A stretch of DNA of 64,000 nucleotides. Origin: Apostichopus japonicus (Eukaryota; Echinodermata; Holothuroidea; Aspidochirotida; Stichopodidae). Where the stretch lies: positions 9,025,713 through 9,089,712 of the forward strand of contig NC_092574.1 in the NCBI RefSeq assembly GCF_037975245.1, written 5' to 3'. The first letter of the stretch is position 1. Every line of letters begins with the position of its first letter. Positions 37,001-45,873 of this stretch are shown piece by piece. The notes under the pieces were generated by a model. That model saw only the letters and a program-made list of their open reading frames with translations, had not been told where the DNA came from and made no database searches. Position numbers and translations under genes: made by a program.

Positions 37001-39603
37001 AGGTATCGTCTTTTCTCCACGTGGTTTCATCCTGCTTGGGATTTAAGACGATTGTTTTAAGGGTACATCAATTTGAATGACGACGGGCTTCTCTTTCTCG
37101 GATTGTAGTTAATGAGTGTTCATTATTTCAAGGTAAACGATTAACATCTTAAGCATTTCATTTCACTGATGCCTCAGTAAACATTACAAACGGTTTGTAG
37201 CTGTTTTTTGTATCTCGCAATTCTCCCCAAGTTCCATTATACAATAGTCATGGGTCAAAAACAACTCCATGCTATGACCAAACAAATCCGTAGTGAAGCG
37301 ACCAGATCAATCAACGGGGAAGGTATCTTACCTATAGACATGGGGTCCAGTGGACGCCAGGGAATGATCCACCCATCGCCATTCGCCCTCTCCGTGGGCT
37401 TCGTGTAAACCAATCCAAAGGGTAGAGTCACTTCCTAATCTAACGAAAGTCTGCGGCAGGAAACGTGGAAAGTAATCTTCATTAGATTTGTGGGAGTTTG
37501 GGAAGGGTGGGAGGGGATGGAAGGGGGAGGAGGAGGGGTGGTGGAAAGCAATCTTAATCATTAATGAACTTACGTTCGTAATTGCATCTTTAATAGTGGT
37601 TAATGTCACGTGATCACCAAAGAGTCGACTACACATAACGTTTGCGTCTGCCCACGATGCCTTAGTTTGCATAAACCAGAAGCATCGACCGTCGTGCTCT
37701 CTTCCATCCCCTCTACACCGATGACGTGGAACGGATGTAGCTGCAGAAATAAAAGTATAAAAATGATGTATCACAGTATTCCATGCACACTCAATTTTTC
37801 CCTTCAATCCTCGAAATGAGACAGTTAGGATCTTCAGGCTCGCATTGAGGTTCGCCAGAAAGTTGGAAGCAGGGGAAGAGCGGGGTGGGGGGGGGTAGGG
37901 GAATAGATCTCGGATAATGCAAGAGCGGTGAAGTCCATGGGGCCTGACAGAGGGCACTGACATTGTGGGGTCAGGGACTGTGGTTTTCATTACTTTCAAT
38001 ACTTATACATCAGCTTAAAATCAACAGAATATTGAAGGGAGACGTCAGTAATATCAGTAGAAATCAAATAGTCGTTTTCTTCCAACTCCATGTCTATGTG
38101 TTCTCGGACATGGCCAGTTCATTGGGGAGCACAAAAAATGTATGTGTGTGGGGGCGGGTGGTGGGTGGGGGGGGGATGGTGAGACAATACTGACGCTATA
38201 CATTTTCCCTAAAATAAATGTTTGAGTGAAAGCAGTATGTACGTATAATGCGAAGGCCTGACGAGAGGGGGCCTGATGAGATAAAGATTAAAGAATTGTC
38301 ATAATAAAAATAAGATTAAATTACGATTTCCAAACCGGGACCCAATGACATAATTATCCCCAGGGTCCGACCTGGTTCGACTCCACTGATGTTACCAAGA
38401 AGCCATTAGACACGTTAACATTTATTTATTTATGTCATAAAGTTATAGTAAAAGGCAGTAATATGCGCACAATTTGAGCCAACCCACTTGAGTATAAGAA
38501 AATGTTATCAAATGGTCAGATGACTTTAGGCAAATCTGTAACTGTGTTACCTCAATATCATGAAACTTTATAGTTTACATGCATGTGGATACGTCTACAT
38601 TATTAAGAAAAACTAACATCTCCCTAAAATACTAATAAATATATATAAAAATATACATTTATATATATATGTATATGTATATATGTATATGTATATATAT
38701 ATATATGTGTTTGTGTGTGTGTGTATATGTATATATATATATATATATACATATATATATACTGCATATATATATATATATACTGTATATAATTATATAT
38801 ACTAACAACCGGCTGAATCCAAAAATCTCCCCACTGAACCATGCTCCCCCGACTGAGGTAGGGTCCATGCCCCTCGGCCTCCCATTTCCTTTGCTAACGC
38901 AACTGGTTAGACATGTCGCAGGCAAAATGCACTGCGGGTGGCAGTAATTGCTTGTTGAAAGTTGAACATTTATGACCATTATTTGTCTTCCTCGTCGGCC
39001 AACAAAGAGTGTTGCTGACTATGCCATACGGATTCTTAATTATATGTATATTATATTTATATATATTTTTTTTTTTCATTAAAAAAAGCCAGCTCAAAGT
39101 ATTTCTTTCGAGATTCGGCTTTACTGAGGAATCACAAATGATTTCGAGTTGGTTAGCATCATGTTTGATCTCTAGAGTAAGGCAAACATACCACCAAAAC
39201 AGAACAAGTATTGTTCGATACGGGTGATAAACGCCTACAGTGGAATTACGACCTTCCTTACTGGTTTCGAACCTCTGGACCTTCAATCAGCGTCCATAGT
39301 CTAGTGGTTAGGATGCCCTCATAATAAGCGGGGGCCCCGGGTTCGAATCCCGGTGGAAGCTGGAAGTTTTTTTTACTGTTCTGGATTTTCTAACTCACTT
39401 CAATTTCAATAACACAGTTAAGAAAGTATTACCGTCCGTGTTCAATTTTTTTTTTTTAAACTTTTATCCTATTAGTTTTACAAAGATCTATATACGTAAA
39501 GACTATGCCATAGATGGATGAACTCACCAGGACAGCAACTGAGGCTCCAGCAAATCAGCATAAGCGAGCCAAAAGTCCGAAAGAATATTGGACCAACTTC
39601 CAT
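27551..39603 (-). CDS. Type I membrane C-type lectin: 2 CTLDs, Ig domain, Thr-rich stalk, TM
   Basis: Cell-surface lectin assembled from 11 phase-compatible exons (given high to low): 39603-39528, 37740-37574, 37450-37332, 35926-35799, 35265-35108, 33725-33622, 33084-32945, 30846-30535, 29915-29730, 28269-28145, 27622-27551. The product is 528 aa. Residues 1-25 form a signal peptide ([14 protein letters not shown] core). CTLD1 is ~30-163, with [17 protein letters not shown] but no EPN/WND. CTLD2 is ~165-298 and has EPN 257-259 and WND 276-278, the calcium and mannose-type sugar site. The Ig domain (299-402) has Cys321 and Cys376 and a DAQEYAC motif. A Thr/Pro mucin-like stalk (402-464), TM helix ~484-505 and a 23-residue tail ending HDRF follow. 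Both CTLDs share a three-exon 0/2 phase pattern, suggesting duplication. Ligand unknown. Confidence 0.85.
28862..28891 (+). repeat. G-tract cluster in a lectin intron
   Basis: Four or more G runs (GGGGGGGGG-T-GGG-C-GGGGG-C-GGGGGG) are separated by single bases, a strong G-quadruplex pattern. It lies in the intron between the TM and stalk exons. Similar G-rich clusters occur at 37495-37545, 37881-37901 and 38148-38178. Confidence 0.6.
30951..31260. mobile_element. Dispersed repeat with GGCGC palindrome, intronic copy
   Basis: This copy carries the module CTATCTAAGCGTAGCGCCAC at 31011-31030 followed by TTGGCGCGAAGCGTAC, then GGAAATGGCACTTCCCAGGC. A very similar series of phrases occurs at 44391-44590 and, in reverse, at 26040-26119 and 26405-26505. 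It lies between the optional Cys-rich exon and the Ig exon of the lectin gene. Probably a non-autonomous DNA transposon. Confidence 0.55.
31669..32108 (-). CDS. Optional Cys-rich/EGF-like terminal exon of the lectin gene
   Basis: A pyrimidine-rich acceptor (TCTTCCTATCCCGCAG) ends at 32109. The exon then accepts the phase-1 donor at 32945 and runs 145 codons to TAA 31671-31669. It begins [14 protein letters not shown] and contains an EGF-like segment ([20 protein letters not shown]) plus further paired cysteines ([21 protein letters not shown]). Use of this exon instead of the Ig-stalk-TM exons would give a soluble ~443-aa protein. Alternatively it could end at an internal phase-1 donor (GTAACG in the NICVG region), or belong to another transcript. 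Confidence 0.5.
32541..32592. repeat. (AT)n microsatellite
   Basis: An uninterrupted run of alternating A and T between lectin exons. Tyr-Ile open frames across it are artefacts. Confidence 0.97.
33828..33995 (+). mobile_element. tRNA-derived SINE, copy 1
   Basis: The tRNA-like head is 33869-33939: acceptor halves GCGTCCA and TGGAGGC pair 6/7, A box TAGCCTAGTGG, B box GGTTCGAATCC, and a 5-bp anticodon stem (TCCGC/GCGGG). The loop GCACAAA has C instead of the invariant U33, so it is not a working tRNA. The same head, 5' leader (CGACCTTCCTTACYGGTTTC) and tail recur at 39249-39420. It lies in a lectin intron. Confidence 0.75.
33964..34055. repeat. Inverted repeat flanking a (TA)n core
   Basis: TCCAACCCATTACGATTTCA at 33968-33987 reappears as an inverted copy (TGAAAATCGTAATGAGTTGG) at 34031-34050, with a TATA run between. 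The left arm is the tail of SINE copy 1, so a second, reversed tail fragment or a fold-back insertion is likely. Confidence 0.65.
34440..35000. other. Lectin intron, no feature recognised
   Basis: The intron between CTLD2 exons A' (ending 35108) and B' (33725) shows no further coding signal here. It contains a small TATGCATATGCATATG-type repeat near 34640-34662. Confidence 0.5.
38638..38800. repeat. TA/TATATG/TG microsatellite
   Basis: A compound dinucleotide-rich tract in lectin intron 1 (between 37740 and 39528). It yields spurious Tyr-Ile-rich open frames on both strands. Confidence 0.95.
39249..39420 (+). mobile_element. tRNA-derived SINE, copy 2
   Basis: Same orientation and structure as copy 1. 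The tRNA-like head is 39290-39360 with A box TAGTCTAGTGG, B box GGTTCGAATCC and acceptor halves GCGTCCA/TGGAAGC. The anticodon arm is more decayed. The tail (CTGGAAGTTTTTTTTACTGT) is followed by AT-rich sequence. It lies in intron 1 of the lectin gene. Confidence 0.75.
39528..39603 (-). CDS. Signal-peptide exon of the C-type lectin gene
   Basis: On the - strand an ATG at 39603-39601 opens 25 codons ([20 protein letters not shown]...) with a hydrophobic core. They end in a phase-1 donor CCTG|GTGAGT at 39528/39527. Phase 1 is what the first CTLD exon (37740) needs; joining gives ...[12 protein letters not shown]. This exon is too short to appear as an ordinary open frame. I found it by searching for a phase-matched donor, so it needs transcript support. 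Confidence 0.6.
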
Positions 39604-41970
39604 TTTCCGTCAGCAAAGTATAAAGATGTTATAACATGCCACTACAGCCCTTCGAATGAATATTCCAGAATTTCTAATGATGCGTTTTATATCTCAAAAC
39701 ACTTGTTATAAGGTCAATGAGGAAATCCATGCCCCGGTGTCTTATACAGAATCTACTCCTTCCTGATTTCCGATCTACAATAATCAGGAAGCAATGGATG
39801 TTTCCATGCATCTGTTCCTTTAGGAAACGACCTTAACTCCTATTTGCTTTCCCTTTCGCCGAAAATATTGTTCAGTTTCACAAAAGAAGAAAGAGATTGT
39901 AGAAAACGATTAAGTCAAGATATTTTTCCAATCATGGAAGCTATTTCCGCCGTTGTTCTGCCATCACGTTTCAATTCGTTTGACGGTATATATATAAGTA
40001 CAATAGTGGGGTCATAAAATAGAACTTGGTTTTTTGGGGGGGTTTTCAATTGAAGAAATTCGAGCTCTAAAACATTCCCTGCAGAGTGACCAAGTCATTA
40101 TATCCCTAATATAAGAAGAGGGTTCCACCTCTTCTGCATGTTTTTTTTTTGTATTAAAGGATAGTTTATTGCTAGAATAATTTTGCTCAAAACCAACGTA
40201 TCCATAGTGGAAACGATGATAATGCTTCGCACATGAGCATGCCTTACTTGTTGACCCTCGATTCATTATATAGACCGATATTGCGGAAGAACTTTCAGTA
40301 TCTTTCGATACTTTAAAACGATTATAATGCTTCGCACAGGAGCATGACTTACTTGTTGACCCTCGATTTATTACATATAGACCGATATTTCGGTAGTACT
40401 TTCAGTATCTAACGATACTTGTATCTCAGGCCCACCTCTTCCACGAAATCCTGGATCCTAAACTGGATCTTACTCCTTACGTATATGTGATTGTATAACT
40501 TAAATAAGAAGCGTGCGCCTTTTACCCTTTTAGATGCATCTTAGAACAGTTTTTACCCGAATTTTGACCCAATTTTTAACCCCTCCCCCGAACAATAAAA
40601 AAATATCATTGTTTCAGTTGTAAGCAACTTTAACATTATAGTTCAACATTGATTTTTTGCTTTTCATCGATTTTTATTGGTTTTTTTTTTATCAATTGAG
40701 AGTGAAGTCACGAGATTGTACATGGCCCACGCCCGTTAAGAGTCACAGTTTAATCAACATATCAAATCAAGCCTTGATGTATAATGGAGGTGATGGAGTT
40801 GGACGGAGGGGGGGGGGTGGGGTAATGAAAACAGAAAGGTCTCCAGCGTTTGCATAGCAAGGTATGTTTTACATAGCAAGGTATCTTTTACATGGCAAGG
40901 TATGTTTCACTCACTTGTACTTCATAATACAAGAAGGCTCTCATAATCATGGCCCAATGTTGAATACGCTGAATCCTGGTAAACATGTTAAATTGAATAT
41001 ATTTCGAAGGAATATGCCAGGGCGAATTCGCAGGATGCACTGGGATAAGTTTCTGAATTGTTACGATCTTTGATACAAGATAGTTTACTTCTAATTGACT
41101 TCCGCAGTTTAGCTTCGTGTTCATCCTGTTTATATAAGGCTAAAAAGATCAAATCAGTGACCGGATATATCTCCCTGTGGCACAAATGCTAAGTTGTAAA
41201 GCCTTTCCAACTGCAGTAGAGGAAACTGAAGCCTTGGAGGAAACACTTATGTCATGCCGAACAGAACGGTGACAGGATGTTACTGCCACGGCAGATAATA
41301 CAAACCTACATAATTATAGTTGTATGCTTTACAAAAGGTCGACGATATTATATATTGAGATGCTCTAGGACATCAAAAGCAAAATTATTTTTTTGCAAAA
41401 TCGTATTTCTTTGTCAATTTAAGTTTTATTTAATTTTGTCATTGAAATTTTTAAAGTAATTTTTTTTCCCCCTCAAATAATTGATTTCTTCTTCGAATGT
41501 AATTGCTAAAAAGGCATTTTATGCATGAACCGTGTTTGAAATAAATTGATAAGATTGAATGGTCAAATTTAACCTTTGATCAAACAAACCATAAACATTT
41601 CATTTCAAAATGGAACATCACACAGTGAAGAAGTCATCAACTTTCGCTACTGACGACAATTGAAAACTTGGAAAGTGATGAATTTAGCTTTTAAGTCAAG
41701 GGAACAATTAATAAGTTAAATTTTATTACATTCAAGAGAATTTAGGAAAACAATAGGCGTCGTCCTTATCTGTTCTAAGGTCTATATGGAGCCAATTATC
41801 AATACGTTTCTCGGAAGACTATAGTCATTAGATTTTTAACGTGCTTGCCCTCGGAAGTGTAATGCTGCCACTAAAATAAACTATTTTAAATAGAACTTAC
41901 GAAAATGACTTTCGAAATTTCGCAATAAACGTTTCGTCATTTGGAATTTGTAAGTTTTTTTCGTTCGTAA
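39604..41970. other. Intergenic, repeats only
   Basis: Upstream of the lectin gene I see no further exon. The notable structure is a tandem duplication of about 105 bp (40211-40315 and 40316-40423, sharing ATAATGCTTCGCACA and TTACTTGTTGACCCTCGATT). Short open frames here have no family resemblance. Confidence 0.55.
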
Positions 41971-42580
41971 CTTTTGTTTTTAAAGACGCAATAGATTGAC
42001 ATTTAAATTAGTTATCTTTCTATTAATATATCAGCAGATGAATTCTTTGAAAGCAAGATAAAGTGTAACAGATAGGCCTAATAACCGTTCTCATTGGTCA
42101 CGTACGCTACTTTGATATGATTTTGATTTATTTATTTGATATTCCACAGATAATAAATATATACATGTGGAGGGAAGTCCTCTAAAAAGCCAATTCAGGC
42201 TTAACAAGGTAAAGGACTCCCAAGAAAGAAAGAAAAAAATACACATGTACATAAATGTAAACATAATTAATGTTAAACTTTTGTTTTTAAAGACGCAATA
42301 GATTGACATTTAAATTAGTTACCTTTCTATTAATATATCAGCAGATGAATTCTTTGAAAGCAAGATAAAGTGTAACAGATAGGCCTAATAACCGTTCTCA
42401 TTGGTCACGTACGCTACTTTGATATGATTTTGATTTATTTATTTGATATTCCACAGATAATAAATATATACATGTGGAGGGAAGTCCTCTAAAAAGCCAA
42501 TTCAGGCTTAACAAGGTAAAGGACTCCCAAGAAAGAAAGAAAAAAATACACATGTACATAAATGTAAATATAATTAATGT
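41971..42580. repeat. 307-bp tandem duplication
   Basis: 41971-42277 is repeated head-to-tail at 42278-42580 with only two substitutions that I can see (GTTATC/GTTACC and GTAAAC/GTAAAT). The near identity indicates a recent event. The duplicated block lies just beyond the 3' end of the decayed LINE at 42641-42930 and may be its 3' region. Confidence 0.93.
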
Positions 42581-42640
42581 CTTAATAAGGAATAATTAAA
42601 AACATACAATATAAACGATGTATCAATACTGAGAAAGTAC

Positions 42641-42930
42641 TTACTTTTTTAGCGTTTTTCTAAATGTAACTTTAGATGGTTTAGATTTTATAGTAGCATT
42701 TAGAGAATTCCATGTCCTAATGGCACGATTCTTTAAACTTAACGTACAGAATGTTGTATTACATAAGTTGTGGTGTGCTTGACCGGCACTTCTAGTGTGG
42801 TGACTATGCATGGCGCTGTTGTTTATAGTAAAGAAGTAATGAAAGGATGCAGGGAGTAAGCCATTCCCAGCCTTGTAAAAGAATCATTCATTCAGCCTAA
42901 CAATATCGCTAAATTTTAATAAGTCGAGCA
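42641..42930 (-). mobile_element. LINE 3' end, decayed reverse transcriptase C-terminus
   Basis: The - strand reads ...FYKAGNGLLPASFHYFF, then HTRSAGQAHHNL and LSLKNRAIRTWNSL, ending FRKTLKK with stop at 42643-42641. This arrangement (RxAxQ..H, then WNSL, then FKKxLK-stop) is typical of the C-terminal tail of CR1/L2/Jockey-like and related LINE reverse transcriptases. An in-frame TGA at 42886-42884 breaks it. No upstream RT palm is visible, so it is a 5'-truncated dead copy. Confidence 0.7.
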
Positions 42931-43149
42931 ATTTGAGCTGGTGTGTTCACGATATTCAGAATGAGTTATATGACGAATGACTTTCTTTTGTAGGATTTCA
43001 AGAGGGTGAAGATAAGAAGCCTATGTACTTTCGTACAATAGGCTTGTAGTGGAATGTATTTTTTATTTTCGCGCTTCTAGTGGGGGCGTGCTTGAACTAA
43101 GGCGTCAGAACCGTATATTAGACATATAAGTTGCTTTGTGAGGCGTCAA

Positions 43150-44385
43150 ATCTCTACAACAAATCTACGGCCTTGTATAACCTATTTCACTGATTTCAGC
43201 ATGGAATTCAAACAAGAAAGTAATTGTAGAATACGCTCAGTGAAAAAGATCAATGCTCTTTTACAACAACCAGTTGATTAGTCTAATTTAGTTTGTTATT
43301 CAGCAATAGGCCTATTTACTTAACTTTTTCCCCTTAATCGATATAATTTCGTTTGTGCATTTTGCAAGACATTATAACGCAAACAAACACACAAGCAAAG
43401 AATCGAACACGTTAAAGGGTCATAGACTAAGTTATTTATTCCAATAAAGATTATTTCCCATATATTGGAACAGCACACAATATTAAGGGATAGCATACAT
43501 AATACTAACAGTTTACATTTGAACTATGATTGCTTGAAGTGGATTTTTCAACTTTTTTTTATTTGCGCGCGCGTGTGTGTGCGTGTTTGTGAGGTAAACC
43601 AGAAAATCACAGACCTATAATAATCGATAGTATACCATCAGTTTCAAAGCTAAATTAGAACAGCCGGGGTGGGATCCTTTTACATATTGTAATACGAAAT
43701 TATAAATTTTACTTGCCATACTGATCCTTCTTGTAGTCAGTTCTGATGGAAGAAGGGGTTGGAGGCGTGGGGGGGGGGGGGACCCCACCAATGGTCCGGC
43801 TTCAATTGGAGGCTTCCGGGAAAAAAGGGATAAAGAATGTTGCAATTCTCATTGTTATAGTATACTTTAGGAAACCCGGCATAACGGTCATATACTTACG
43901 GTAACTATACGTACAACCCAATCTTCTCTCCAGTTTGACAGTCCCTGCCCATGCAACACGATCGTGACAAATTTATATACATGCATAAAGCCTATTTATA
44001 ATGAATCCGAAAGTTCAGGTTTCAATGTATTAAAAGGCCAATTAGCAACTAATTGAACTTCTATAGGCGAACAGAAAGGATTCCTTTAGTGTCGTTTTCG
44101 CTCATTTGGTTTATCACTTCACGTATAAACACATAGATTCAACATAACATAAATTGTAATCACAGAAAGTGTATATACATGAGGTGAAAGGAAGCGCACA
44201 GAAACCCGACAAGTGTTTGAAGATGTGCACTCCCGTTTATAATACACAAAACATCGAATAAATGAACTACGAAGACTAGCAGAAAAGAGACAGCTAGGTT
44301 TAAACCACAAAGTAGAAAAATGGAAAACACACCCCCAACCACCCGTTAAACCCCTCCCATTCCCGACCCATGATAACTTATTAAC
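43150..44385. other. Intergenic, no gene recognised
   Basis: AT-rich sequence with a short (GCGC)(GTGT) tract at about 43565-43590 and a poly-G run at about 43769-43781. A hydrophobic open frame on the - strand (44342-44160) resembles a signal anchor but has no usable splice donor or homology, so I do not call it. Confidence 0.5.
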
Positions 44386-44390
44386 CAGTG

Positions 44391-44590
44391 GCGGAGCTAG
44401 GGGTATTGGTCGGGGGGGGGGCGAAAATGGTCTGTAGGGGCGCTTTCGACACTATCTAAGCGGAGCGCCACCACAGGTTGGCGCGGAGCGTTCAGATTTC
44501 TTTTGAGTGAGACACTCCTTAGATCGCCGGAAATGACCCTTTCCAGGCCTTGCTAATTTGCAGGTAAACGAAGAATAAATAATTGTCATC
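44391..44590. mobile_element. Dispersed repeat with GGCGC palindrome, intergenic copy
   Basis: Starts CAGTGGCGGAGCTAGGGG, a hAT-like terminus, and carries the module CTATCTAAGCGGAGCGCCAC (44453-44472) with TTGGCGCGGAGCG, then GGAAATGACCCTTTCCAGGC. It is the same family as 30951-31260. The right end is not clear. Confidence 0.55.
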
Positions 44591-44765
44591 GCCATTTGTG
44601 ACAACTGCGCGTGGCGTATCGTCTAAAAATAGATCGAAAACCCCGTACAGTCCTTGGAAATAGTTTCATACAACGGAAGTGCCGATAAATTAAAGACCGC
44701 CGTTAGAGCATTTTGTAACAATTAAGCCTACATTCTACAAGATCAATCTTGATTGTGTCAGGGTT

Positions 44766-45098
44766 GTGTACGGTTTTGACAATTTATCCTTTACCGACTT
44801 TTTGTTTGCTAATTGTAGTTGTACCAGAGGTCATTGTCTTAAACTCCACAAGTCAAAACGTAGGATTAATATTCGGCATAACTTTTTTTCTAATAGGGTT
44901 GTGAATGAGTGGAACGGTTTGCCTGAAAAAGTTGTACTTGCTAGTAGTGCCAATGGGTTTAAGAATGCTTTGGACAAGCACTTTAAGCATTGTAATGGGG
45001 TCTCAGTGTTTTGGTCTTCAGTTTTTTTCCCCTCCCCCTATAGGGTCCTTGATGGGGACTTGAGTGTCCCACCTGATCCTTTTTTTTTACTAAACTAA
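44766..45098 (+). mobile_element. LINE 3' end, reverse transcriptase C-terminal fragment
   Basis: The open frame of 110 codons contains CTRGHCLKLHKSKRRINIRH and NFFSNRVVNEWNGLPEKVV, then FKNALDKHF. This is the standard C-terminal tail of CR1/L2-like LINE reverse transcriptases (RGHxxKLxK..R...R..FFS.RVV..WN.LP). It is followed by a short A-rich simple repeat of ACTAAACTAAACTATAAACT type, a usual LINE 3' end. 5'-truncated; it lies about 0.8 kb upstream of the USP gene. Confidence 0.8.
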
Positions 45099-45109
45099 AC
45101 TATAAACTA

Positions 45110-45873
45110 ACTAGGCTAAACTAATCCAAGTACAGCAATGAAAACAAGAATTGGGCTTATACTCAGCAGCTGTCAACAAAATAACGTAAGATGGTTCTTC
45201 TAAAAGATTTAATGCTTGGCTTAGTAGTTACAGAATAATGATGGGAATTCCAAAGCCTGCACGGTTTCGGAGAGTGTTATATTGTGAAGAAGAATGAATG
45301 GTGTGTTGATGCAGGAATGTAGACTGTCGAGTATTGTGGTCACGGATTGAGAAGTAGTGTGAAAAATTAGTTTGAAAATGAATCAAGTAAAAGGTCGTGA
45401 AGGGATCAGTGGGCTAAAGTAGAAATACTGGCGATTGGTATGTCAATAAGTTTCAGTAGGTTCAGTGACTAAGTTGAATAAATGATTTTTTTTTTTTTTT
45501 TGGTCACGAGGTTTGGTACAAGTGATCGTGTTTGCAAGGAACAGTCTACATGGTAGTCTCGAAAATGATGCAAATGTATGGAACACCAAGAGGGCAACAA
45601 TTCAGTTATACTATAATATATATAAAAAGTACGAGATGATTATAAACAGGACACCTTGGCAATGAAAATATGCACGATGGTCATGTAGAATAACATTGTA
45701 CAAGATAATAACATGAAAACACATGATCAGAGCGTTGGGTTCTTTCGGCGTTCCATATATTTCATGCGCAGTCAGGTAGTAAATATACGTACCGTACCTA
45801 GCCTAGGCTTGTATTTATACTCGATGAAATCGCAAAGAAGGTGGACCTTAGTTAACGTCCTGGCAGTCAAAGT
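45110..45873. other. Upstream region of the USP gene
   Basis: No coding signal. This stretch should hold the USP12/46 promoter and 5' UTR, but I see no convincing TATA box or initiator. A T-run at about 45487-45501 and a short TA run at about 45614-45622 are the only simple repeats. Confidence 0.4.

Noticed and set aside
38894-39286. 130-residue - strand frame
   Set aside because: Runs across the SINE leader and low-complexity intron sequence; no homology.
44160-44342. Hydrophobic 60-residue frame as a signal-peptide exon of the lectin gene
   Set aside because: No donor in the required phase; the 39528-39603 exon fits better.
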